Shown piece after piece: positions 20,239 through 30,458 of a stretch of DNA of 64,000 bases (position 1 is the stretch's first letter; each line of letters begins with the position of its first letter). The notes below the pieces were generated by a model that ran no database searches, was not told where the DNA came from, and saw nothing but the letters and a program-made list of their open reading frames with translations. Origin of the DNA: Berberis thunbergii (lineage: Eukaryota > Streptophyta > Magnoliopsida > Ranunculales > Berberidaceae); the NCBI GenBank assembly GCA_003290165.1, contig QNQO01000801.1, positions 62,001 to 126,000 of the forward strand. Direction: 5' to 3'. A program made the translations under genes and the position numbers.

Positions 20239-21848
20239 CCCCTTTTGGCCCTTGGTGTTTGATAATGGAAAGTCGAGCTTGATGACCACTATTTTTTTAG
20301 TTAGACAGAGTCTTCATCTGACAAACTCTTTTTTCAAGCCTAAGCGAATTAGTAAGAATAAGAATCCTCATGTGGCCCTTGGTTTTCTATTACTCCCATT
20401 ATTAAAAAGAACAATAGAGTTGTTTATTGGATTTTTCCGCAGAAAGAATTTGTGGCACTTAATGTAGATGGTTATTCCAGGAAAAATAAGGCTACAACCG
20501 GCATTATTATCATAAACAACTTAGGTAATTGTCTGGTGACTAAGCAAGTTGTTCTTGGAGACAGATCAAATAATTTTGCTGAGGTTCGAGCAATTATTGA
20601 GGGTCTTCGGTTGTGTCGCATGCTGAATATTACAAGGGTTACTTTGCAAACATACTCTAAAATAGTGTGGGGTTGGTTCTATGAAGATTTTAAAATACCT
20701 TTGTTCGTGGAAAACAATTAGCGAGAAATCAAGAATTTGACATCCCAGATGGAATTTAGTTGTGTTCATATCTTCAGGGAAGCTAATGCAATGGCATATG
20801 CACTTGTGGATAGCGCTCAAAACAAGGGAGTTAGTAGAGAATACGAAGGAAATGATCTCCCCAACAGGATTGGTGGGTTGGTTCACTTAGACAGGTATCA
20901 TACACCTTATATTTGCCGTGCTAGATGAAAGAGTTTGGAGGGGTGTTGGGATTTTCTATCAGGTGCGAAGATGCTGATCAGTTTTCAGGAATGTATCCTT
21001 ATAAATGAGGAAAAGGCCGCTATGAGATGTTGGAAGTTGGTACAGCTGGACGGTTCAGATGTTTGTGACTTGGTGCTAGTAGCATGGACTATGCTTGGTC
21101 CTCGTTGGTGCGGTTTGATGTTGCAGAAGTTATTGGGCCATGGAAACAACTGTTTTGCTGTTGCTTATGCTTTTAAGATGTTGTTTGCTATTGCAGGTAA
21201 TGGTGAATGGTTCTGTGCGGTACATGCTAATGGATTTATGTTTGCAAGTCTTATGCTTGCAAGTTGAAAATTGAGATGGCAAGTTGTACGCTTAGCTGCA
21301 AGTTGCTAGTTGCAAGTTGTGCCAATGGTTATTGGAAAGAAATTGATAATGGTTTTTGGGTTGATGCTAGGTATGACTTTCCTCTTCCTAGTTTCAAGTG
21401 GTTAAGGGCTCTATTTGCCTAGTTATTTGTTTGTTTATGAGGCCTAGTTTCTTGGTAAATTTGGCCTAGATCTTATTCATTGGTTTAGGCCTAATCCTTG
21501 GTAAAATAGGCCTGGTTTTTCAATTTTCCTTTTTTGTTATGTAGTGGTTTTCCTGGTGGAACGGCTTTTGCAAGGTCTAACCCTTGGTAAACTAGCCTTT
21601 GATCTAGGACCTTATTCTTAAGGTCCCTTGATCAAGGTCACATAGTGTTTTAGGACAATTTCCTTTATGGATGTAGAATTATATTTTTATTTAAGCTATG
21701 ATGTATGTCCACTAGTTTTATTAGTCGTCACGTACCCCCGACAGGTGTATAAGATTTTTATCAAGTAATAAAGGTCTGACATCCCATAGTTGCCCCTCCC
21801 CACTGGAGGTTTAATTTAAAAAATAAAAATAAAAATAAAAATAAAAAA
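20239..21848 (+). mobile_element. 5'-truncated L1-type LINE
   Basis: The insert is 1610 bases, flanked by the 15-base duplication, and ends in an AAAAATAAAAAT tail (about 21816-21848). Its only coding content is an RNase H domain at 20452-20928. A 3' untranslated part with CAAGTTG-type repeats and pyrimidine-rich sequence follows. The endonuclease and reverse transcriptase are missing by 5' truncation. Confidence 0.88.
20452..20928 (+). pseudogene. RNase H domain of the LINE (broken)
   Basis: Two frames (20452-20721 and 20737-20928), separated by a stop, form one RNase H-like domain. The first has VALNVDGYSRKN with the catalytic Asp, GIIIINNLGNCL, and NFAEVRAIIEGLRLCRML with the catalytic Glu. 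The expected Asp in the next strand (usual T-D-S) is Tyr in LQTYSKIV. The second has the FREANAMAYALVDSA end, where AD is normally found. This C-terminal RNase H is typical of many plant L1 elements. With a mutated catalytic residue and a stop it is inactive. Confidence 0.8.
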
Positions 21849-22144
21849 TACTGACTTAAGCATAATAGTGCCTTCGACCACCAAAAAGGTTTTCCTTGGC
21901 AGTCTAACAGTTATTTTGCAGATCAAACTCATAGGAGGACAATTTTTGGACGAATCAGACATTATTGCAATGTTCTTCCCTGATAACATAACCAAAGCCA
22001 TTTCTCATGATCCTCTCAAACCTCTTGGTGACCCTAATCAACTCATCTGAAAACACAACAGAAAGGTCTCTTCACCACAAAATTAGCTTACATTTCTTTC
22101 TTTTTTATCTTCATAATTTTAATCATCCCACCGCCTTTCATCCT

Positions 22145-22180
22145 CCCTCCTCTCTCTTTCTCTCTCTCTCTCTCTCCCCC
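22145..22180. repeat. CT-rich microsatellite
   Basis: A pyrimidine run with about ten consecutive CT units lies in sequence without genes just after element D and before a LINE remnant. Confidence 0.85.
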
Positions 22181-22231
22181 ATCTTCTCAATCTGATTTGA
22201 AAAGCTCATATTACCGCATAGAACTCAAGTA

Positions 22232-22630
22232 CTTATGTTGCGAGCTTATAAAAGGATACTCTCAATTGGCGTAATCCTGAAAAGACACCATGCTGCAGTG
22301 GACACTACCTGCCCACTCTATTGCTCAAGAAGAGAATTTTTCAGCTCTTATTTAAGTGTAATCTCTCCCTTCAACTTTGGGCTCAATCTCCTATTCCCAT
22401 TAGATGGCAAGCTACCAACTTCATTGATGAGAAACATGTTTTTGAATACATCACAGTCTTGAGTCTAATAGGTGCAACTTCTCCCATAATATCTTCACTA
22501 ATGTTGCAACTGTACTTTCTACCATATGGAGAGCCAGGAATGATAATATTTTTAACAAAAAGTCTTTGATCCTCAAAATATTGCTTGAGGTTGCCACCGT
22601 TTATCTATCTACTGGAACGACCCTAACACT
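22232..22630 (+). pseudogene. LINE zinc-binding (zf-RVT) remnant
   Basis: Across several frames the plus strand resembles the C-terminal zinc-binding domain of plant L1 polyproteins: a MLRAYKRILSIGVI start (family: region before the His/Cys motif), then FQLLFKCNLSLQLWAQS, and near 22525-22560 a TIWRARNDNIFNKKSL-like stretch. Frame shifts split it. It is separate from the LINE at 20239-21848 and lacks visible target duplications. Confidence 0.55.
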
Positions 22631-22639
22631 AGCAGAAAC

Positions 22640-24180
22640 AAAGCTTTGATCGACCCTAAAGTTGATAATTGGAATAAGAAAATCAATGAAAGCATCCTCA
22701 TGATTAAAAATAATTTGGTTGCTAAATAGGGTATTGTTTGGTTTTAGATTTGTATAGTTTCCCGTGACACACACTACGCCTTTAGATTTCTGAACTAGAC
22801 ATATCTTTTCCCTTGGTGTTTCTCGGATCTCCAATCCTACTAAGAACTCACAAACACGGGTTTTCTTCGTGTTACGATCCACAGACGATCAAGTCAATGA
22901 ACAACCGTGAAACAAAATGAAACTAATTTAAAAGAAATGGAAATTGAGGTTTATTTAGAGCTCCCTTATAATCCAACCCCTCCTCATTAGGCAAGGAGCT
23001 CTATTCATACTACATTTCTCCTCTACCTGTCCCTATTCATGAATTTAATGATTTCGCAAAGAATCTGATAAAGTATGATCCTTTGCTGAGATCTGTGCTT
23101 TTAACTACAATCTTTCTCATCTGACATTGTCGGACGCTGCAATCCGCCTCTTTTCACTATCGTGTCTAGTTGACTAGGTTTCTCTGTCACCTCAGATCCA
23201 TGTGGCACCTCACAATTAGATGTTATCCCTCATGTCCTCTCTGGAAGTGGTTTCTAGTTACTATTTGGCAAAGTTGACTGAATCTCTTTGTTCGAGCCTC
23301 CATCATGCCTTCCCTTGATTGGACAACCCATCCTTTGAACCTTTCACTTTTTTGCACCTCATGGGTCCTTCCTCTCTGCAGATTATTCCTTACCTCTTCC
23401 TCTATACAAATCAATCATTTGTTTTTCTTAGTTGTCCTCAACCTTGAACCCTTCTAACTTGATGAAGAAGAAAACATCATGTGTCGAGCACATGACACAG
23501 ATTTCGCCCCAAAACTTCCCTTTGAAAGTTAAACATCACGCTGCAATAGCCTCCACGTGCTGGACATGTGCTATGAAAAATATGGTACAAACATTGCTGC
23601 CTAACCATATCTACTTGCCTCCTCTACGAGGAGGAATCAAGGTTGTACTTTTGGTTTCCTCTGGGGACAGTTACACCACGTGTCCCTTCCCGAGTCGCCT
23701 CCACGTGGGTCTCTCTAGGCAATATTCTCCATCATTATCTGGCTAACTGTTTCCTCCAAGTATCATATTCATATTCACTGCAAGAGTGTCAGTTATCCAA
23801 CGTTTATGCAAAGAGACGCAACCCAATGTCGATGATCTTCTCATATCCGTCCACAATTTTCGTCTATCAATTCTATCATTAGAGAAATTATCTTTTCCCT
23901 CTACAACCTATTTTTCCTTTCTTCTAAAACTAGAGTTTCAAACTTTCTCCTCATCAATTCTATTTTTCTCTTTTCTATTGTCAATGACGAGGAACATGAT
24001 TGCCACTGAGGCGAGGTTCAAACCTCAAACTAGATAGCCATGAAATATGTTCAAGACGATCATGATATCCCTTGAACTATCAACTTCAGTTACGTGAATG
24101 ATGAACTATAGTAGGCTCACCATGATCTGACGCCATTTGTGCGTGCTTAGGTCAACTCAATGCCAAACTCACCCTAGCTC
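22640..24180. other. Unassigned interval left of CACTA element 3
   Basis: Several 60-100 codon frames occur on both strands, but none shows a recognisable domain, splice pattern or repeat. This sequence is the insertion target of CACTA 3 and continues at 33449. It may be a decayed retrotransposon. Confidence 0.4.
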
Positions 24181-25430
24181 CACTACTAAAAAAATCCCCT
24201 TTTGCGACGACTCGAAGCGTGACGAGGGAAGTTTTGTTGCTCAAAATTATCATGGCGCGACAACATATTTAAAATTGTCACGCAAGTACAAAAAATAGCT
24301 AACTACTTAACGCGACGAGCGGTTTCGTCGCGTCATAACCTCTGTCGCGACGCAAGTAAAGCCTTCGTCGCATACCTAATATGCGACAACGTGTCGTTGC
24401 TTAAAACCAAATATTTCGTCACCCTGAAATACCCAGGGCTACGTGTCGACCACTTTAAAACGACCAACTTGAATATCCTCTGGCGACACACTATTTCGTC
24501 GCCTAAATATAGCTTACGCGACGCACCAAAAGCCTTCGTCGCCTAAACTTTGACACTTTGAACAACACCCTAGGGCGACAAACTTTGTCATCGCCTAAAG
24601 ATATCTTACGCGACGCAGCGGAAAGCTTCGTCGCCTAAAGTATTCACAACAAAAATACCTTCTAGGGCGACAAACTTTGTCGTCGCCTGAAGATATCTTA
24701 CGCGACGGATTGGAAAGCTGTGTCGCCTAAAGTCTTCTCAACAAAGATACATCCTAGGGTGACAAACGGCGTCGTAGCCTAAAAATAGTGTACGCGACGA
24801 ATAGGAACCCTTCGTCGCATCAAGTATTCACAACAAAGATTCGTCGCTTAAAGAGAGCCGGTTCATCGCCTAAAACATCCTAGCGCGACAAACCTTGTCG
24901 TCGCCGGAAGATATCTTACGCGACGAATTAGAAAGCTTCGTCGCCTAAAGGCTTACATTCTAGGGCGACAAACTTTGTCGTCGCCTGAAGCTATCTTTCG
25001 CGACGAAGTGGAACGCTTCGTCGCAACAAGTACTCACAACAAAGATTCCTCGCTTAAAGAGGGTCGGTTCATCGCCTAAAACATCCTAGGGCGACAAACT
25101 TTTTCGTCGCCTGAAGATAGCTTACACGACGATTTTGAAAGCTTCGTCGCCTAAAGTCTTACATCCTAGGGCGACAAACGTAGTCGCCGCCTAAAGATAG
25201 CGTACGCGAGGAATAGAAACCCTTCGTCGCATCAAGTACTCACAACAAAGATTCGTCGCTTAAAGAGAGCTGGTTCATTGCCTAAATCATCCTAGGGCGA
25301 CAATCTTTGTCGTCGCCTGAAGATATCTATCGCGACGAAGTGGAAAGCTTCGTCGCATAAAGTCTTCCCAACAAAGATTCGTCGCTTAAAGCGAGTAGGT
25401 TCGTCGCACAAGCTCAGGTTTGCGTTTTTC
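24181..25430. repeat. Left subterminal repeat array of CACTA 3
   Basis: About 1.2 kb of imperfect inverted motifs, GCGACGA... and ...TTCGTCGC, arranged in roughly 120-base higher-order units (CCTAGGGCGACAAACTTTG, GAAGATATCTTACGCGACG, AAAGCTTCGTCGCCTAAAG). Subterminal arrays bind the TnpA-like transposition protein in CACTA elements. The CpG in each motif makes this unusually CG-dense for the window. Confidence 0.85.
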
Positions 25431-25481
25431 ACTATTTTCTCCTCTCATTTTATTCTTTTTCTCTGCTCGATTGATTTCTCT

Positions 25482-25492
25482 CCCTATATACT
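25482..25492 (+). promoter_or_regulatory. Putative TATA box of CACTA 3
   Basis: CCCTATATACTCC lies just inside the subterminal array, followed by a CT-rich leader and an intron-like stretch before the transposase ATG at 25842. Position and sequence fit the terminal promoter of an autonomous CACTA element. Confidence 0.5.
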
Positions 25493-25841
25493 CCAAGCTT
25501 CCAGCACTTAATTAGGCTTCGTCTTCTCTTTGTGTCGCCGGCGCCGGCCACACCTCCAATATTCTCTCTCTTTCACTTGGAAAACGGTGAAGAAATTGCT
25601 AATTTTTTTATTTTTTGAAATTTCATGAAATTAGGTTGCTATCATGTGAATTTTTGGGAGTGTCTCACATTGTTTTTCGAGTGCATACTAGATATTTATT
25701 AATTAATAATATCTACATCGTCCACTTGAAGAATTGTAATTGAGATGCTGCTGAAATTTTTCCACATTGAAACCTAAGCGCATTAGTGTCGTTAACTCTC
25801 TTTAATTCTCATGTTTTGTTTATAAACTGAAAACAGGCGTA

Positions 25842-26921
25842 ATGGAAAGACAGTGGATACAAAATCAGGACGAATGCGGTGATGAATATTTAAATGGGAT
25901 CGAGAACTTCATTGAGTTTGCAAGGGCACATGTCACTGATACGACGAATCATATCAAGTGTCTATGTCAATGTTGTAACAATTGTTTGTGGCAGACATTC
26001 AATATGGTTCGATATCATTTGGCGAGGTATGGGATGATTCTGAATTATACGAGATGGATTTATCATGGGGAGCAACAAGAATTTGGTTCTACTTCATCGA
26101 ATTCCCAGCCACTTGTGCCGCTCATTGATGAAACGTCCATGAATGATAATGACCAAGTTATGGGTATAATAAATGACGCTTATCCATATGCATCGATGAA
26201 CGAAGATGACATTGATGATATGGTAGGAGATACCGTACCTCCCAACATGCTGCAAAGTGAAGAGTTAGAAAACTATGAAAGACTATTGAAACAAGCCCAA
26301 CAAGCATTATACCCAGGTTGCACAGAGTTCTCCCTGCTTACTGCCATTGTGGAGTTGATGCATTGCAAAGTGAAACATCATATGTCGAATAAGTGTTTTT
26401 CTCATTTAATGGGAATTATGAAGCGGATGCTTCCGAAGGAAAACATTTTGCCTGAGGATTATCGCATCGCGCAGAAATTGTTGAATGGTCTTGGTTTGGG
26501 GTATCAAAAGATTCATGCTTGCAAATACAACTGTGCATTATTTTATAAGGAAATTGAAGGGATGGATGCATGCTCTGTGTGCAATGATCCAAGATATAAG
26601 CCTAATTCTGGTAACAAAACGAAGAAAATTTCACAAAAGGTTTTGCGTTATCTTCCACTGAAGCCCAGATTGCAGCGACTGTATATGTCGACGCACGCTA
26701 CAAGTCATATGAGATGGCACAAGGAAGGAAGGGTTGATGATGATTTTTTGAGACATCCTGCTGATGGAGAGGCTTGGAAAGCATTCGATACTATGTATCC
26801 CAATTTCGCAGAAGACACACGCAATGTCGGATTGGGGCTTGCAACTGATGGATTTAATCCGTTCGGGAATATGATGACGAATATGATGTTGAGGTATCAC
26901 CTGCAAAAGATGGAGTTTTAG
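25842..26921 (+). pseudogene. Truncated TnpD-type transposase of CACTA 3
   Basis: This 359-residue frame is the N-terminal part of the CACTA transposase. Residues 1-80 form the transposase-associated zinc-binding domain (RQWIQNQDECGDEYLNGIENF, then CLCQCC and a HLARYGMILNYTRWIYHGE end). Residues 150-345 match the following conserved region: CTEFSLLTAIVELMHCK, NILPEDYRIAQKLLNGLGLGYQKIHAC, CSVCNDPRYKP, the RLQRLYMS and HMRWHKEG motifs, HPADGEAWKAFD, and GLATDGFNPFGNM at the start of the Tnp2 catalytic region. Full proteins are usually several hundred residues longer. Just after NPFGNM the homology stops and about 15 unrelated residues lead to the stop. The catalytic core is deleted, so the element is non-autonomous. 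Confidence 0.9.
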
Positions 26922-26998
26922 GAGAATCTGAGGCAACCATGTCAGATGAATTTGAAGAAGAAGTCGAAAGTGATTACTCTACTGATTTAGATTATTAA
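26880..26998 (+). pseudogene. C-terminal tail of a CACTA protein joined to the truncated transposase
   Basis: In a different frame from the transposase, the sequence from about 26880 reads an acidic tail containing GVLGESEATMSDEFEEEVESD and ending YSTDLDY before a TAA at 26996-26998. This looks like the natural acidic C-terminus of the transposase gene, brought next to its N-terminal part by an internal deletion that also changed frame. Confidence 0.5.
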
Positions 26999-27194
26999 AT
27001 TTGAAGGAATATAATTTGTTAGGTCGTTTACAAGATGTTGATAATATTATGTATTTTGTTAGTTCATTTAATTAAATTTGTTAATGTACTATAAATTTTT
27101 TACCATAAATTTGTTAAATGAATGCCGAAGTTCAATTAATTAATTAAATAATGATATAAAAAATTTTCTCTAAAATAAACAAATGTGATGTTTG

Positions 27195-27350
27195 TGCGAC
27201 GAAATTAGAATATTTCGTCACACAAAATGTTCCCCCTTAAAAGCTCGGCGCGTGCTTTTGGCGGCAAAAAAATTGGGTGAAATTTTGAATACTAGCGCGA
27301 CGAATTGTCTGATATATAGCGACGAAGGCTTCGTCGCGCAAAATCAAACC
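27195..27350. repeat. Internal island of subterminal-type repeats in CACTA 3
   Basis: The inverted motifs GCGACGAAATTAGAATATTTCGTC and GCGACGAAGGCTTCGTCGC occur here, far from either end. They separate the transposase remnant from the host-gene cargo. The sequence then continues into a CT-rich, leader-like segment. Confidence 0.75.
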
Positions 27351-27401
27351 CATTTTATCAAAACTCAAACCCATGTCTCCTCTCACTCTGTCGTCCCGAA
27401 A

Positions 27402-27690
27402 TCACAGCAGATGCAACGAGTTCATCTGAGTTCGTTCTCTGAGTTCATTTGGGTTCATCGATTGCAAAATCGATTGCTTCTCTGATGCAAAATCGATTGC
27501 TTCTCTGAGTTCATCTGAGTTCAAAATCGATTGCTTCTTTGAGTTCATCTGAGTTCAAAATCGTTGCTTCTCTGAGTTCAAAATCGATGCAAAATCGATT
27601 GCTTCTCTGAGTTCATTTGGGTTGGTGATTGCTTCTTTGAACTCAAATCTCTGAGTTTGTGATTGCTTCTCATCGATCTCTGAGTTTCTC
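27402..27690. repeat. Minisatellite of a GATTGCTTCTCTGAGTTCATC motif
   Basis: Variable-length units combining AAAATCGATTGCTTC and TCTGAGTTCATCTGAGTTC recur about eight times. They lie between the internal repeat island and intron-like sequence, where a 5' untranslated exon would be. Confidence 0.75.
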
Positions 27691-30458
27691 TCTTGGCAGA
27701 GAAGGTAAGATCTCATTTCCTCTCTTGTTTCATGGAGTTTTGTGATTTGGATCGTTTCTACAATGGGTTTTCATAAAAATTGAAGCTTTGATTGTTTGGT
27801 TGGCTAATCATGTTATTGGGTTTCTTTGAGGTGGTATCAAGGGGAGGGATCTGTGTGGGTTTTGATAGTATTTGAAGTTTTGTTCATTAGTTATGATTTT
27901 GGCAAAGAAATTTGCAGTATTAGCTGGTGTTAGCTGTGATTTTGGCAAAGAAATCACCTTTGAAAAGCTATATTTAGTTGCATTTAGCGATTATGTTTGT
28001 GATTCTCATTATGCTTGTTTAAATTAGGGATTCTATACTATTACCATAACTTGCTGAAAAAATGTGACAATCACTGTTTTGGCTTACGAGTTGCAGATTA
28101 TTGAGCAGTGCAAACTCCGCATCCTTTCTGTGAAACCACAACATGGCTTGCTAATCATAAGGTAGCTGGTTCAGATTCAAAGTTGCTTATCATTTTTCAT
28201 AGTTTTATGTTATATATAAGTAACAGGTAGACATTCTTTTCATCCTTCCTATTTCAGGCTTCTTTGCTATCTGTTTCTCTTGTTATATATTTAGCTGGTG
28301 TCGTAGGAGGAGCTTCTGCTTGGTATATGCATTTGGGCTCACACAACAACAAATATTTTATCTATCAGTGAGCCTACTGTTCTTGTCGTTGATGCATTTG
28401 CAGTAGAAATTTCTGACTATCAGGTCAATGTTGATCTATCCTATATAATTTGTTGCAAAATATTATGCATTTCCTTCTGACCTTATGGAGATTATTATTA
28501 TTTTTTTTTTCATTTCTTGTAGAAAAGAACCAAGAGCTTGCTTAGAGTATGATCACCCTCATTGTTTAAGACAAGTAGAGGTAGGTTTTATAAGTAAATT
28601 TACTTCATATCTATAATAATACTCGAGATTCCCAACTCTTATGGAGTAATCCTATCTATGTACATATATTTCTATGTACCATTCTCAAATGGTCAGTCAG
28701 CTATATATCTCAATAGCGAGAATCGCCTATACACAGATAATTTTCCTTTGAGAAGATGGGGAAAAAACCTAGTACCACTGCTTTCGCAGGTTCTCAATTT
28801 GGTTCTTTTAGGAAAAAAAAATTGTTAACCCACAAGTTTGATAATTAGATGACCTGCTTAGTTAACATGGGGTGTAATTATGTGAAGAAAAAAAAATGAA
28901 AAAAATTGGTGGTGATCTGTTATGCTCTGCTTTCAGAATTATGGAATCCTACATTTCTTCAAGACAAGTTGCCACTTTAACTACTTCAAGCAGAAATGTA
29001 CCTCTGGTGCATAGAAATCCTTCTCTTTCGCATCAAAGTTCCATGTAACATAGACTGACATGTACTATTCTCTCATCAAATGCAACTTGGGGTCCTCTGT
29101 TCTTAAGGTCCTCTTCCACCCATTCACTTGTAACCACAACCCCTCCTTCCCTCACAGAGCTTCCCCTCCCACTATAAGGGTACCCATCCAATGAACCTTG
29201 ATAAGTGATTCAATCATGTCTACAATTTCAGAAAACATGAACATGTGCCCATCACCATCAAGTTTTGATTGATATATAGTGGTTTTTGATTCCTTCCTAT
29301 CTACTATCTAATGGTAGATATTCTGATTTCTAAGTAAAGGGAGTGTTATAACAGTTGGTCCCTGACTTTGTCTACTACTAACCTCTTGGACAATGTGTCT
29401 AAGCTTCACTCTACTACAAAAAGAGGAATCTATTGATCATTTGGCACTCACTTTCTCACCCCCTCCAATCTCTTTGTTTTTTAAAAATGGGTCTAGGATA
29501 GATTGTTACATCCCATGGTTTGGATCATTTGGCGGGAAAGAAACAATAGAATTTTCAAAGCTAGTAGGAAGGAAATAGATAAATTGTGGATTAATGTTAA
29601 GGTGACGTTGTGTTTTTTGATAGCTTCATTATAAACTCACTATTAGTAATGATGGAATCTTTGAGGTTCTTACATTTCGAGTAGACAGGAGATAGAAATG
29701 TTAGTTGGTAATGCATTACTTAATATGTTTACATGCCAATTGCAAACTCAATATTCTATCATGATATTCTCTTCCATTCCTGGACTTGTATTTGATTTAG
29801 CTTCAAAGTTATTGTTTTTAAAGCATGTTGATGTTGTTTTACTTAGTGCTCATATGCCCATTAACCACCCAGACTCCCAGAGTCTGCTTGGAAGCAGTAA
29901 AAGATGCCCTGATGAAGCATAGTTGTGCATGTTCTGCTGCTGGAAAAATGAGATTACTATTTGTAACCAACATATGAAACTGTAAAATTGTCTTCCCCTG
30001 AATCTGAAACCTAGTAGAACATTGTTGATTTTGCTATTGCATGAGGATTCTACCTAAATCCTATCTGAAATAATATATTCAATCAGCACCAAAAGTTCCT
30101 TAAATGTTATCAGAATTGTTATTCTTAATAAAAAAAAAATGGGAGATCAATAGGTTATTGAAAAAGAGAAGAAATGGGAGGAAAGTGTAGATAGGAGATA
30201 GAGAAAGGAGGAAATATTTGAACATTTTCTCTTTTTATTGGCAGTTAGGAACTGTGTGATCTTATTAGGGAGGATTTGCACAATAGTTTCGCTCTGCTTT
30301 TGCAATTTGAGTAGAATGTTATCATTTTTGGTAGTTAATAATATGATCTTGCAGTTTTTAGTTGGGTACATTATTGGATCATTATACTGAAGCTTAGGTT
30401 ACAACTATATAGATTAAACTTCTCATGATCTCATCTATTTAATGTTCTGTTGGTGCAG
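27691..30458 (+). other. Cargo region of CACTA 3 with unrecognised exon-like pieces
   Basis: The sequence is intron-like (T-rich, scattered branch-like tracts). Short exon-like segments bordered by AG and GT signals occur near 28096-28160 and 28258-28320 (ASLLSVSLVIYLAGVVGGASA, a hydrophobic segment) and near 28523-28580 (EPRACLEYDHPHCLRQVE). I do not recognise the source gene or genes. They may be further captured host fragments. Confidence 0.35.

Larger units (their letters stand above)
16142..21969 (+). mobile_element. 3' half of Tat/Retand-like retrotransposon D
   Basis: The order on the plus strand is tandem repeats (16360-16730), an antisense ORF region (17048-19517), a purine tract (19786-19803) and an LTR starting TGATGATACATC. 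This is the known 3' architecture of the Tat lineage (Retand, Grande), in which an ORF opposite to gag-pol lies between pol and the 3' LTR. The gag-pol part is not in the window, being replaced at 16141 by element A. The LTR is split by a LINE insertion. Confidence 0.65.
19804..21969 (+). repeat. 3' LTR of element D, interrupted by a LINE
   Basis: The LTR starts TGATGATACATC after the purine tract. It contains the ACTGACTTAAGCAT segment common in plant Tat LTRs, duplicated on either side of the LINE. Without the LINE it would be about 540 bases. The right border near ATTATTGCA (about 21969) is uncertain because no second copy is present. Confidence 0.5.

Noticed and set aside
24181..25430. 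CRISPR-like array because of regularly spaced short inverted motifs
   Set aside because: Spacers are themselves repetitive, the setting is a plant transposon, and the array abuts a CACTA terminus; it is a subterminal repeat array.
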